The notes under the pieces: model-generated
Databases searched by the model: none
Told to the model about the DNA's origin: nothing
What the model saw: only the letters and a program-made list of their open reading frames with translations
Shown: positions 10,697-20,500 of the stretch, one piece after another
How the letters are laid out: each line of letters begins with the position of its first letter
Position numbering within the stretch: the stretch's first letter is position 1
DNA from: Dactylonectria macrodidyma
Taxonomy: Eukaryota > Ascomycota > Sordariomycetes > Hypocreales > Nectriaceae
NCBI GenBank assembly: GCA_020744425.1
Contig: JAGMUV010000019.1
Location: 310,001 to 374,000 of the forward strand
Direction of reading: 5' to 3'
DNA: 64,000 nt
Made by a program: the position numbers and the translations under genes

Positions 10697-12926
10697 GGTT
10701 GCCGAAGAGCAGGGGACTGGGTAACACCGAGCCAAAGATGTAGGTGACTAGTTTCTATGAGCAGAGAAAAGACTGCGAAATCGCTGATAGTGAACTCGCA
10801 GTTGGTCGATACGAGATTAATAAAGAAATCCTGAACCTGGGGATCGCCCGAGGTATCATGCGGGGAATGATGCGGGGTGTTTCCCACACGTCTTGATTCG
10901 CGTCACATTGAACCGACTCGTCTGGGAGAGATCAGCTATTCCACCTTGCCAGCTGCCAATCAACGTACGATATGCGCCGAGTTACACCGAGACCAGCTCC
11001 ACCGATCAAGGATCCCCAGCTTTTCAGGGGGAGCAGTTCTCCAGTGATTAGCCCTTGATTAAGGAATGAGGGCCTTGCATTGAACGGACTTGGTTCTCGT
11101 CGAATAAGAGTGGTGAAACCGCCACACTATTCGGTCTAGATGATACCGAAAAATCAGGTAATAGGATTCCAACTTCCATATTGAGCATTCAAGACGAGAT
11201 ATCACTGCTGAACAGCTGTTGGGTATGAACTCGTGATAATTTGCTTGCCATCGATTCTATCGAGATAGTCAACTCAAGCAAAATCGCCCTCTGCCCCGTT
11301 ACCATATGCAACCGACGCTGGGGTATTTTCGGAGCCTTCTTGCATCATGGAGTATATTGATTCTACTCAGTCGTTCAACCTTCAAAACGAGGCCAGAATT
11401 GGGATGAATGAGACCGTCAGATTGAGGCAGGGGGTCTGGGAAGTGGGCCGGAAGGTGGACCGGAAAGTGGACGGCGAGGTGGGCTAGGCAAATACGATGC
11501 GGTAATGACGGGCTCATCTTTCAGACTCCTCCCTGATATGGGCAGCTGTAACACCATTCACTCCCCTGGTTTGCACGCTCTCCATGTCTACATACTGTTC
11601 GGTCCACAAATGGCAGGTCGTAAGAAACGGAATCTACAGATATTTCCGTTGCATCTTTATCCCGAGAGTCGCCATGACCCCATCACGATCAGTGCAGAAC
11701 GCGTCATATTCGCCGTGGGTTTATCTTCATTAATAATTTCAAGACTACTCACACTATTATTTTACAATACTTGTGATCAGCTACGAGAAAATCACCAGGG
11801 TATTCTTGCACCCTAGCTATTCAGGGTATTGGCGTACAAATTTCGCCCTCTTCTCGAAAATGATATGGGAAGAACGACAGGCCAACGAACAACTTTAGTT
11901 CTTCATTCATCAGCATTACCGCCCAGCATTCGGCGAGATCCGAAGCGGTTGTAGAGTGTTCGAAATTGAAATGGACACGAGGTATTTTTATTGCCGCCGA
12001 TTAGATGCAGCTGAAGACGCTGTACATTTAATTTCGCCATACCGCGGTTTTGGAGAACGTGAAAGATGCTAAAATTGAAATAATGCATGTGAAGAATTCC
12101 CAAGATCAGTGTCAGCCTTTGCACCAGTAGCTAATGTGGATTATCGAGAACAATATCCCTGTCGATGCTCGGAACTAGCGTATTGAAGTGTTCCGCTTCC
12201 GACTCGAGCAAGCTGACGACCTGAAATTTCGGGACTGGGCTTGATGGAGCCGTTGACCTCCGCATTTTCGCATTCGTATCTCCTTTTGTGACAGCAGAAT
12301 TCTGCTGGCGGGTGCCATGGTTCCCTGGCCTTGAGAGGAATCCTCCAAAGTGCCTGATCAAAATGAAAACAAATTTTCACCGAGAGCCTCGACTACAACG
12401 TACTGTTGACCCATGGCGCCATAGTAAGTGTCTGATGCTAACACTATAATCGTTTCAATCTTCCAAAGCCGCGGTTTCTAAGCAGCTGTTATGGATGTCC
12501 GTGTCGATGTCGAAAGGTTGGCTGGCGGTTGAAATCTTACCGAGGCACCAGCCACTCCACCATTCAAAGATCTTTCTTGGTCATACAGCTAAGCGAAGTA
12601 AGAATCTCGACAACCACCCCACTTTCCGACAATGGCGATCTTCCATGAGTAGTCTTTCCAGCTCTGAATGCCACAAGTGCGGGGCCCCGGATTTAGATGC
12701 ATGATCGATGGTGGTGGTACGCCAATTCGGTGCATGACAACCCGAGTGCCACTAAGAGTTAACAACATGTCAGGGTAGGTACAGAAAGAAGTTTTCGTTC
12801 TACCTGATTGACATATAAGAGTCATGAAAAGATCTCCCAGTCTAGGGCTTATCCCACAAGGAAGACACTCCCAAGTCTGAGCATCTCAGTCATATCTCTA
12901 CTCCATCACCAATTTGACGAAGCGCT
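10697..12926. other. Divergent intergenic region of transporter and glucanase
   Basis: 2.2 kb without a supportable gene; small frames on both strands lack motifs. The right part (about 12780-12926) should hold the glucanase promoter and the left part the transporter promoter. No repeats or RNA genes were recognised. Confidence 0.5.
10837..10877. promoter_or_regulatory. Cluster of three CreA-type (SYGGRG) sites
   Basis: CTGGGG at 10837-10842 and GCGGGG at 10860-10865 and 10872-10877 match the carbon-catabolite repressor consensus. They lie 141-181 nt upstream of the sugar transporter ATG on minus. The motif is short, so the clustering is the argument. Confidence 0.4.
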
Positions 12927-14093
12927 ATGTTGTTCACCACCACACTTGCTTCCCTCCTCTTTATGGGCCGAACGGCTCTTACGGCCCCGGCATCGTCCCA
13001 TCTTGACTGGTCCAAATTTGAGGCCAAAGGCGTCAACCTGGGAGGCTGGCTTCACCAAGAAGCCGTCATCGACCCTGTATTCTGGGCGACATACGGTGGC
13101 AATACACTGGATGAATGGGACTTTTGTGCCAACCTTGGATCCCGCTGCGGTTCGGTTCTCGAGCAAAGATACGCCACCTTCATCACCACTAGCGACATTG
13201 ACAAACTTGCGGCAGCCGGCATCAATGTGCTTCGTATCCCTACAGGTTACAATGCATGGGTCAAGGTGCCAGGCTCTCAACTCTACACTGGCCGTCAAGT
13301 AGAGTTTCTCACGGCCATTTCTAAATATGCCATCGTCAAATACGGCATGCACATCATCGTCGATATTCACTCGCTGCCCGGTGGCCTCAACGGCATGGGT
13401 CTCGGTGGAAGGGAGGGCGGCTACGACTGGTTTCAGAATCAAACAGCATTAGCCTATTCCTACAAAGCAGTCGACGCTGCTATTGCCTTTATTCAGGGCT
13501 CCGATCATCCTGGATCGTACACCCTCGCCCCTATCAACGAGCCAGTTGATAACAGAGACTTTTCCACCTTCGGCACTCCAGCTTCTCTGACTGATGCAGG
13601 AGCCGCCTGGGTTTTGGCATACTTCAAAGGCGTCATTTCCCGTGTTCAAGCCGCGAATCCCAATATCCCGATTATGCTCCAGGGCGGTTTCAAAGGCGAG
13701 GAATTCTGGTCGCCTAAATTTCCGGCTAGCACAAAGTTGGTCTTTGATCTTCACCATTACTACTTTGCTGGACGCCCGACCACCTCAAAGAATATCCCCG
13801 AATTCATCTGTACAGATGCGAAATATTCTGTTGGTGATGGCAAGTTCCCAATCTTTGTTGGGGAATGGGCCATTCAAGCTACAAGCAACAATACTTTTTC
13901 CAGCCGTGCGGCCAACCTCAACACTGGACTGAGAACCTGGGCACAGTATTCTCGGGGCAGTGCCTATTGGACCTATAAATTTTCCGGCAATGTGGCAGTT
14001 GACGGGGAGGGTGTTCAAGGAGACTACTGGAGCTATGAGAATTTTATTAACATGGGATTCATTAATCCGTCGACTGGTATCAAGTGTACTTGA
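12927..14093 (+). CDS. Secreted exo-beta-1,3-glucanase, glycoside hydrolase family 5
   Basis: 388-residue, single-exon enzyme. An N-terminal signal peptide (about residues 1-20, hydrophobic core LASLLFMG, cleavage near ALTA-PASS) indicates secretion. Family 5 features follow in order: GVNLGGWL (35-42), the RIPTGYNAW strand (103-111), DIHSLPG (146-152), APINEP with acid/base Glu205, HHYYF (276-280) and VGEWA with nucleophile Glu313. A terminal YWTYK motif precedes the C-terminus. Length and motif order fit the exo-1,3-beta-glucanase subfamily (GH5_9 type), which releases glucose from the non-reducing ends of beta-1,3-glucan in cell walls or host callose. There is no carbohydrate-binding module and no GPI signal. 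The start is the ATG at 12927. It sits between a sugar transporter and a Zn2Cys6 regulator. Confidence 0.93.
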   Translation: MLFTTTLASLLFMGRTALTAPASSHLDWSKFEAKGVNLGGWLHQEAVIDPVFWATYGGNTLDEWDFCANLGSRCGSVLEQRYATFITTSDIDKLAAAGINVLRIPTGYNAWVKVPGSQLYTGRQVEFLTAISKYAIVKYGMHIIVDIHSLPGGLNGMGLGGREGGYDWFQNQTALAYSYKAVDAAIAFIQGSDHPGSYTLAPINEPVDNRDFSTFGTPASLTDAGAAWVLAYFKGVISRVQAANPNIPIMLQGGFKGEEFWSPKFPASTKLVFDLHHYYFAGRPTTSKNIPEFICTDAKYSVGDGKFPIFVGEWAIQATSNNTFSSRAANLNTGLRTWAQYSRGSAYWTYKFSGNVAVDGEGVQGDYWSYENFINMGFINPSTGIKCT

Positions 14094-14405
14094 TTTGGTG
14101 CAAAGTGGCCAGCGTTGATAAGACAAGTCCTATCGATGTCAGTCTGGGAGACTACGGCTTTGCAAGCAACTTCAATAGGCAGTAGTTATACTGGGCCAAT
14201 GCACAGGGAGAATTCTAACTTGATATTTTGACTCAGGGGCAATGATTTTTTTGTGAACTTGGTGTTCGGGGTCCTCATAGTGACTACTCCGTTCTCCATG
14301 CGTATGATATGTACATAAGATAAATCGCTCTTAGATTTTAATTCCAACGCCCACTCTGGCTTTCATTCCATACATAAAGTGCTATCGAGAAACTCGGAAC
14401 ACTCT
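14094..14405. other. Convergent intergenic stretch
   Basis: 312 bp between the 3' ends of the glucanase and the Zn2Cys6 regulator. AT-rich, with presumptive polyadenylation sequence for both genes. Nothing else was seen. Confidence 0.45.
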
Positions 14406-16090
14406 TCACAGTGCGGTTGTGGTTAAGCAATCAGCTTGGCCCAAAGATCTGCGGAGCCGTCTTTCAGCGTCCCGCAGCCAGCTATTGTCCTTCCATGTGG
14501 ATTTTCCGTATATGTGCTTGAGTGCTGCTTGAGTAATGTATGGATAGCTTGGAGCCATGCACAAAACTGAACATGGATCTGGGTTGCCGTGGACTTCGAC
14601 GACATCCAAGACCATCTTTGTAGCGGCGTCAAGTGCAGCATGGGAACACTGACACCATTCCTCTACGGACTGACCGCTTTCTTTGGTAGCTAGGGGAGGT
14701 TTACTGAGAATGTGCCAATGTAGTATGAATATGGTCCTGTTCTGGTCAATACAGAACTCGGTTGTGGCGCATTACTACGCGTTTCAACAGACGGACTCAC
14801 TTGATAGTGATAGCAATAACCTCGCAGAGAATCCCTCTCTTTCCATTAGATTCCTGAAACAGGGCGCCAAGGAACTTTTGAAGAGTCTTGTCTAAGGCTT
14901 GAAGCTGGGCCAGTCTCGACGGAAAGCTTTGGTCTTGGAAGACTTTGAGGACTCTGTCCAAAAGCCAAGCTGCTTGAGCGGTTCGGCCAAAACTTCCAAC
15001 ATCGGATGAGCTCAAGCATGAAACTTCTTTGACTGGTATTAAATTAATGGTGAGAATGCGGTTCTGCTCCAGAAGTGCGGGCTCAGTGGGAATCCGGGCG
15101 TCTCCACCAGCGATGACGGTAACCAGCGGTTGTTCAGGGACAGTGATTTCGCAGATCATTGCCCTACCAAGAAGATCGACTTTATCAGCTCTATTCTCTT
15201 AAAGAATATTGGAGAATAAGAAAGGGAGGTAAAGGAGAGAAATTACCGCTCGCAGATGATGAGTCCCCACCAAGTATTAGCTGCTTCCTCGGCCTCCAGC
15301 ACGAGATCTGAATCAGTATCATTATCCGTAGAGGCCCGCTTGCAAAGGTGCAGGTGAGCAGCATATCCCATGCGAGCACAGCCTGCGATAGAAACAAAGG
15401 CGTCGTCTGGTTGGCCGTGAGCATACTCGTACAGAGCCAGCACAAGACCCGCCTGAATCAGAGGTACAGAGGGCGGAAATGACCCTTGTACTTGAGCAAA
15501 GAGCGACTTCATGGCGAGGTGTAGGGACCGTCCATCAACCACCCGGAAATTTTGTGCAGGTCCGGAACATCCGGTACCCCATCCCAGCTTCGGAGATGAT
15601 GTGATCAGACAGAGGCTAAGGAGGAGAACAGAATAGCCAGCAGATGGAGTTGCTCCCAGCGTCGTGAGGCCACTTTGGAAGCGTCTTCTGGAAATGAACG
15701 GCATGTATTGATGGATGCCCTGGAAGTAGTGGGTACTGATTTCATCGACGAACCGGCCTGTTTCTCGAATCAAGTCAAGGACCTGAAGATACACGTTGGC
15801 ATCCGAGGATTCTGGCTGCGATGTAATCGTATGTGACGGAACCAAGGGCAAGGACGCGGAATTATGGCTGGCTAGTCGAGACCGTGATAGTGGCCGTGGG
15901 CCATACCCACACCTCAAGTCTTTTCTGACAATGTTACGTCTAGCTTCCAAATGGATTATTGTTCACTATCGTACCTAGAGCAGTATCCGCAACGGGGCAG
16001 TGACTTGTCACACCTCTTCTTACGAGCCTTGCAGATCTTGCAGACCTGAGCCGCACGAGCTGTTTTAGAGGGGCCGCCGTCGGCCGCCAT
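14406..16090 (-). CDS. Zn2Cys6 transcription factor
   Basis: Four exons: 15975-16090, 15247-15924, 14801-15163 and 14406-14736. The introns (50, 83 and 64 nt) are GT-AG and keep the frame, giving 495 residues. The start is the ATG at 16090, in strong Kozak context (AACCATGGCG); an in-frame ATG at 16159 would only add a low-complexity leader. The binuclear cluster CKICKARKKRC...CGYCSRKDLRC has spacing CX2CX6CX6CX2CX6C and is split by intron 1 within the last loop. The middle region (MPFISRRRF ... WWGLIICER ... PEQPLVTV) matches the fungal transcription-factor regulatory domain. It should be a nuclear, sequence-specific regulator recognising CGG half-sites. It diverges from the SDR at 16446, and GTCGGCCG repeats in the shared promoter may be its own targets. 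Confidence 0.88.
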
Positions 16091-16445
16091 GGTTAAGAAC
16101 TTGAGTAGAGGGTTACGTGACAGGGAGTCACTTGAACCACAATCATGCTTTATATCCATCTATCTAAAGGTCCGACGTTGGCCCGCTTTTGTTGATTTGT
16201 AAAGCATATTCACCAATTATCGACCTCGTATCGTCGGCCGTCGTCGGGAGTGTCGGCCGCCGCTAAACTACTCTTGTATCTGACAGCCAGATCGGGAGCT
16301 CACATATGTGACATTTGGATGGACTGAGTAACTATATATCCTGGGAAAACCGACCTTTAGTGATGGAAATGTCTTTCATTCGATATTCTCTATCCTTCAT
16401 TCCTCATCGCAAGTTTCATAAGAGTAAATTCTCAATAGATAAAAG
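16091..16445. promoter_or_regulatory. Divergent promoter with GTCGGCCG repeats
   Basis: 355 bp between the regulator and SDR start codons. GTCGGCCG occurs at 16233-16240 and again at 16252-16259, exactly 19 bp apart. A third copy (16079-16086) overlaps the first codons of the regulator. CGGCCG contains opposed CGG half-sites, the type read by Zn2Cys6 dimers. Confidence 0.45.
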
Positions 16446-17476
16446 ATGCCATCTCTACTTGATTCAAGCAACCTCTTCCGGGTCGACGGCATCGTGGCCG
16501 TCATCACTGGAGGAGGGAGTGGTACGTTTATTCAATCACCTCAACAGGTCTTGGCCGACGTCCTAACTGACTTCTTCTACTACCTAGGCATCGGTCTCAC
16601 CATGGCCCGGGCTCTGGCCCTCAATGGCGCCAGCAAGGTCTACATCCTAGGACGCCGCTTGGAAGTGCTCAAAACGGCAGCCCAAGAGTACCCCGGCTTA
16701 GTTCCGCTCCAATGCGACGTGACTTCTAAGGAAGACCTCCAAACTGCCGTCAGTCAAATCACTGAGGAGGCCGGATACGTCAACCTTGTCGTCGCCAACT
16801 CCGGGAGCATCGGCCCTCCAGTCCGCTTCCACCCAGCCAGTTCGCTTCCAGAACTGCGTGAGACTCTCTTCACCAACTTCTCCATGGAGTCCATGAACGA
16901 AGTCCTGAACCTCAACGTCACGGCCGCTTTTTTTACCATGACCGCCTTCCTTGAGCTACTTGACGCAGGGAACAAGAATGCGTTGGATGGCGGTTTCGGA
17001 AAGCCGATTCACGAAGCCAGTGATGTCCCTACTATTCAAAGTCAAGTCATCTTCACGACGAGCGTGTCGGCTTTCAGTCGACATTGGTCGTCATCGCCTC
17101 CGTACTTAACCAGCAAGGTCGCCATCATGCAGATAGCCAAACATGCCAGCACTCAGCTGGCCAGATTTGGGATCCGCGTGAATTCCATCGCTCCGGGCTG
17201 TAAGTGGCGCAAGTCTTTAAAAACATGGAAAGTAAGAGCTAATGTGTACTTTTCAAAGTGTATCCCTCAGCTCTAGCTTCTGTACTGACCAACAATCGCA
17301 AGCCGGAAGAGGAGTCAATCGATGACCAGAGGTTCATCCCCGCCCGGAGATTTGGCGGTGATGAGGAGATGACCGGTGCGATTTTGTATCTTGCTAGCCG
17401 ATCCGGAAGCTACTCCAACGGGTCTGTCCTCCTCACCGATGGCGGTCGGCTGTCGGTCATGACTGGGACGTACTAG
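16446..17476 (+). CDS. Short-chain dehydrogenase/reductase
   Basis: Three exons (16446-16521, 16588-17199, 17259-17476) give 301 residues; both introns are GT-AG and in phase. The Rossmann nucleotide-binding motif TGGGSGIG is formed across intron 1. Further SDR marks are the basic RRLE after strand 2 (suggesting NADP(H)), CDVTS (adenine-binding Asp), VANSGS (NAG-like motif), LNLNVTAAF, the catalytic serine in FTTSVSAF and the catalytic YLTSK. The C-terminal SNGSVLLTDGGR resembles the end of classical 250-300-residue SDRs. It catalyses NAD(P)-dependent oxidoreduction of an unidentified alcohol or ketone in the cytosol. It diverges from a Zn2Cys6 regulator and is followed by an esterase-like hydrolase, so the three could form a small co-regulated unit. 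Confidence 0.9.
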
Positions 17477-17938
17477 TAGTCAAAACGCTGGAGAAATAAT
17501 AGGTCTCATATGGAAATAGTCAACTCAGAGTCTGTTCAGTGTGGTTGTGTCATGTGGCTGCTACAAGCCAGGCAAAACTTTATGAACAGGCGTCATTCTC
17601 TGGAGTTCACATTACTATCAATTGCCCAATCCATCGCTGATCCTCTCCTTGGTAAATGCCAACAAAGAAACAAAAGCCGTTAAAATGCGCCTAATGGAAT
17701 AAAGAACTGTAGATAGAATTCTTTATCTCCTTCGATGTTGCCAGTGCCAACTTGGGGATCACCCCCACTCAGATGCCTGAATCAGACCTAGTTCGGGGTT
17801 TTCGGGTTGATGTTGTTGCGAGAGTTGCGTATAAACCCCTCCGTCTCCGCTTTCGGATCTGCAATACTCCCAGTGTCGCCACGTTACAACTGGACATCAT
17901 TCCTTCTAGGGCGAGCTTCTCTGCCATTTGTTTTCATC
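17477..17938 (+). other. Intergenic stretch, possible 5' extension of hydrolase
   Basis: About 460 bp. The downstream hydrolase frame stays open back to an ATG at 17810, adding 43 residues with no clear function. I see no other feature. Confidence 0.4.
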
Positions 17939-18757
17939 ATGCTCGAGGCCGACCAACATTGGCCTCTCTGGGAGGGGGACTCACTCGACGGTGCGCCAGG
18001 CGGCAGCCTCGACAATGCGGTCGTCAGCGCCGTAACACGCCCTTTTCTCTTTGGATATCGTCCTGCCAAGCCAAATGGACGAGGAATCCTCGTTCTCGGA
18101 GGCGGTGGCTACATCGAGCTCATGGTTGGCCGTGAAGGCATTGCCGTAGCAAAGTGGCTGAACAGCCTTGGATTCTACGCCTTTGTTCTTGTCCACCGCT
18201 TTCCAAACGCCCAAAGCAGTCCCCAAGCGCCCCTTGATGATGCCAGGCGTGCGTTAAAGATCATGTCAGAGAGTGGGCTTGCACCCAATGGTGTGGCTGT
18301 CTGCGGCCTTTCCTCTGGGGGTCACCTCGGCTCTGCTCTTCTCGCAGACTATCCTCAAGCATGGACTTCTCCCGATCCAGATTCTCCCAGACCCGAGTTT
18401 GCCATTATTGGCTACGGTCCAATTTCGACAAACGCCGTGGGCCGCACGATCATTGAGAATAAACCGCCTCTCCCACCTGCTGAAAAGCAGGCTCTATACG
18501 ACGTTGTCCAGCCAGATGTTCAGCTTCATAATCCAGCGCCCCCAACATTTATCGTTTACTCCAATAACGATCACATCGTTCCCGTCACCAACGCCTACCG
18601 TCTTGCCGAGGGCATTACTAAAGCCGGAGGTCCCGTCGAGCTTCACATATTTTCCGATGCGCCGCATGGGTTCGCTCTCGACACCAAAGATCAGCCTGTT
18701 TCCAACTGGCCTTTGCTTTGCGAAACATGGCTAAAGCAGAACAAGTGGATAGAATAG
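17939..18757 (+). CDS. Alpha/beta-hydrolase, esterase/acetyl-hydrolase type
   Basis: 272 residues from the ATG at 17939. A longer frame reaches an ATG at 17810, but the family's PLWEG-type opening begins just after MLEADQH, so I prefer the downstream start. A glycine-rich oxyanion segment (LVLGGGGY, about 52-58) stands where HGGG is usual. The nucleophile elbow is GLSSGG with Ser125, the acid is in SNNDHIVP and the catalytic His in APHGFAL. This architecture fits the BD-FAE/Aes-like esterases that deacylate sugars, xylan or small esters. No signal peptide is seen, so an intracellular role is likely. It is co-oriented with the SDR 0.46 kb upstream and lies tail-to-tail with the receptor gene. 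Substrate unknown. Confidence 0.85.
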   Translation: MLEADQHWPLWEGDSLDGAPGGSLDNAVVSAVTRPFLFGYRPAKPNGRGILVLGGGGYIELMVGREGIAVAKWLNSLGFYAFVLVHRFPNAQSSPQAPLDDARRALKIMSESGLAPNGVAVCGLSSGGHLGSALLADYPQAWTSPDPDSPRPEFAIIGYGPISTNAVGRTIIENKPPLPPAEKQALYDVVQPDVQLHNPAPPTFIVYSNNDHIVPVTNAYRLAEGITKAGGPVELHIFSDAPHGFALDTKDQPVSNWPLLCETWLKQNKWIE

Positions 18758-19097
18758 AATATCTCGAGTCTCATGAGTTGAGAAAAAGAGTTTGCCCTCA
18801 ACGAAGTGATTTTGCGACTGCGAGAGACAGTAACACCCGACACAAGTATTCGGCCATCGGCTTCTCGTAGAACTGCACAGCAAACGAAAAACATGACCAA
18901 AGATCTCTCAAGAAATACCCACACCAGGAATACTATTAAGACTCATTATAGATCATCATTTCTTCATTTAGATAAATACAACTCATTAAGTATTAGTCTT
19001 TGTGTGAGGAACCAGTCGACCTTCAGCGGGCGAGATTACATCTCCATCGCATACTGCAGAGTTCGGCGCTTCAGGACCCGCCGAGAATGATAGTTTT
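18758..19097. other. Convergent intergenic stretch
   Basis: 340 bp between the 3' ends of the hydrolase and the receptor gene. AT-rich; nothing recognised. Confidence 0.4.
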
Positions 19098-20500
19098 CTA
19101 TGACCTTCCCCGTCGCTCGAATGTCCTCCTTGTTTTGAGTACCGCAGGATCCAAGTACATGACTTTTAGTCTATCCCTCAAGTGGTGGTTAAAGCCGTAA
19201 GTCAAAGCATTAGCGAACCCGACAAACTGTGTCGAAACCTGCAGAGCAGCCATAGTGGTCGGTGATGGCTTGTGGCCTGATGCTTCCATCAATCTGTTGA
19301 CAAGGCCTGGAATCCATAGCAACACGTACATGAGAGGATATCCATTGAGAAGCATCATTCGCTTAATCTCACGCTCGACTTGGCTTGCTTGTCGGCGCAT
19401 CGGAAACTCGCTCTGATTGGTTTGCAATACATTTCCTTGATGCTTAGTATCCTCGTGTTGCCCTTGCAGATTGGCAGTTTTAGGCTGGGCGATTGTTCTT
19501 ATTGGTGACTCCAAGTCGGACACAATAACAATGGATTGGTTCTTTGAGTGTCCACGATTATTGCCGTTCGTTATTCTGTGGCTTTCAGCTCTAGCTTCCA
19601 AGTCAGAGGCGCCACCTTCCTCCTTCCGGCCGTCCATAGACTGATCGCGCCCAATTTCGTCAGGACGCTGGCTTGCTGCAAGTAAACCCTGCGCCTGCGG
19701 TCGTCCCGTGGCTTCCGAAGATGGCCGCTTCATCTCATCCAATTCGTCTTCTTCATCGTCCACGGCCTTGAAACCAGATCGTGTTCCAAAGCATGAGTAG
19801 GCAGAGTTTGTCGTGGGCAAGCCGTAGGATGAAGAATTTTGGTCGTTATTGTTCGACCACAGATGTTGCCGTAAGTAGAGCCAGATATAGAGGTAGATGG
19901 CAATGGTAGAGAAGATGACGAAGAAGCGCCAACCATGCGTCAAGGCATATCGTAGATCTGGTCGGCCGGCAGAGATCCAGCACCAATTCCCACCGACTGG
20001 CGTCATCTGCCCCATCGCAGTTGCGACGATACTGGTTACAGCTGGAACAAACCAGATGGAGATACAACTGAGTAGCTTCCTGTTTGTTGACAGAGTCGGC
20101 GCGTACAGTACACGTGTTACGGTGAGAAGGGTGACAACAGCAATGGCAAGAATTGAGAAATCGGCGGCTTGCACGGAAAGCTGACCGACCAGCCCATTGA
20201 CAACGCATGCAGCCCCTGTGGTCGCAGTTCGCGTTGACTGATGAAGATGGCACCCGAGATGGAGTTGTTGAGTGAGTTAATGAACTCTTATGGGGAGATA
20301 TCATCAGCAAGCGGCAACGGAGAGAGGCAAACGAGGGGCTTACCGGCCACCGACAGGTTCAAGACGAGCACATGACGAAAACTGTGCAATTGACGACGAT
20401 ATACAGTAAACGAGATGAGAACAAAAGTAGTCGCGAGACATGAAAGAAGACTCCCCACCAGCGTCACAGCGGCAACCGCTTGGTCGACATCTACTGTCAT
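19098..20500 (-). pseudogene. G-protein-coupled receptor, cAMP-receptor-like, with 1-nt frameshift
   Basis: Exons 20344-20500 and 19098-20286, intron 20287-20343. The ATG at 20500 starts the reading; upstream frame opens only with TTG. TM1 (AAVTLVGSLLSCLATTFVLISF), LNLSVAEFINSLNNSISG in TM2 (spanning the splice), a Cys before TM3, QAADFSILAIAVVTLLTV (TM3), LWSN-rich loops, TM6 PLMYVLLWIPGLVNRL and TM7 FVGFANALTYGFN are visible. There is a long hydrophilic third intracellular loop. This fits fungal Git3/cAMP-receptor-like class GPCRs that sense nutrients through heterotrimeric G proteins. Between REL and AACVVNG the frame shifts at a G4 run (plus 20213-20216): one extra G would restore it, and total coding length is 3n+2, as expected for one deleted base. 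Either the gene is newly dead or the base is a sequencing slip. Confidence 0.72.

Noticed and set aside
1..20500. Secondary-metabolite gene cluster including the P450
   Set aside because: No polyketide, peptide or terpene synthase is present, and the P450, hydrolases and SDR are separated by unrelated genes.
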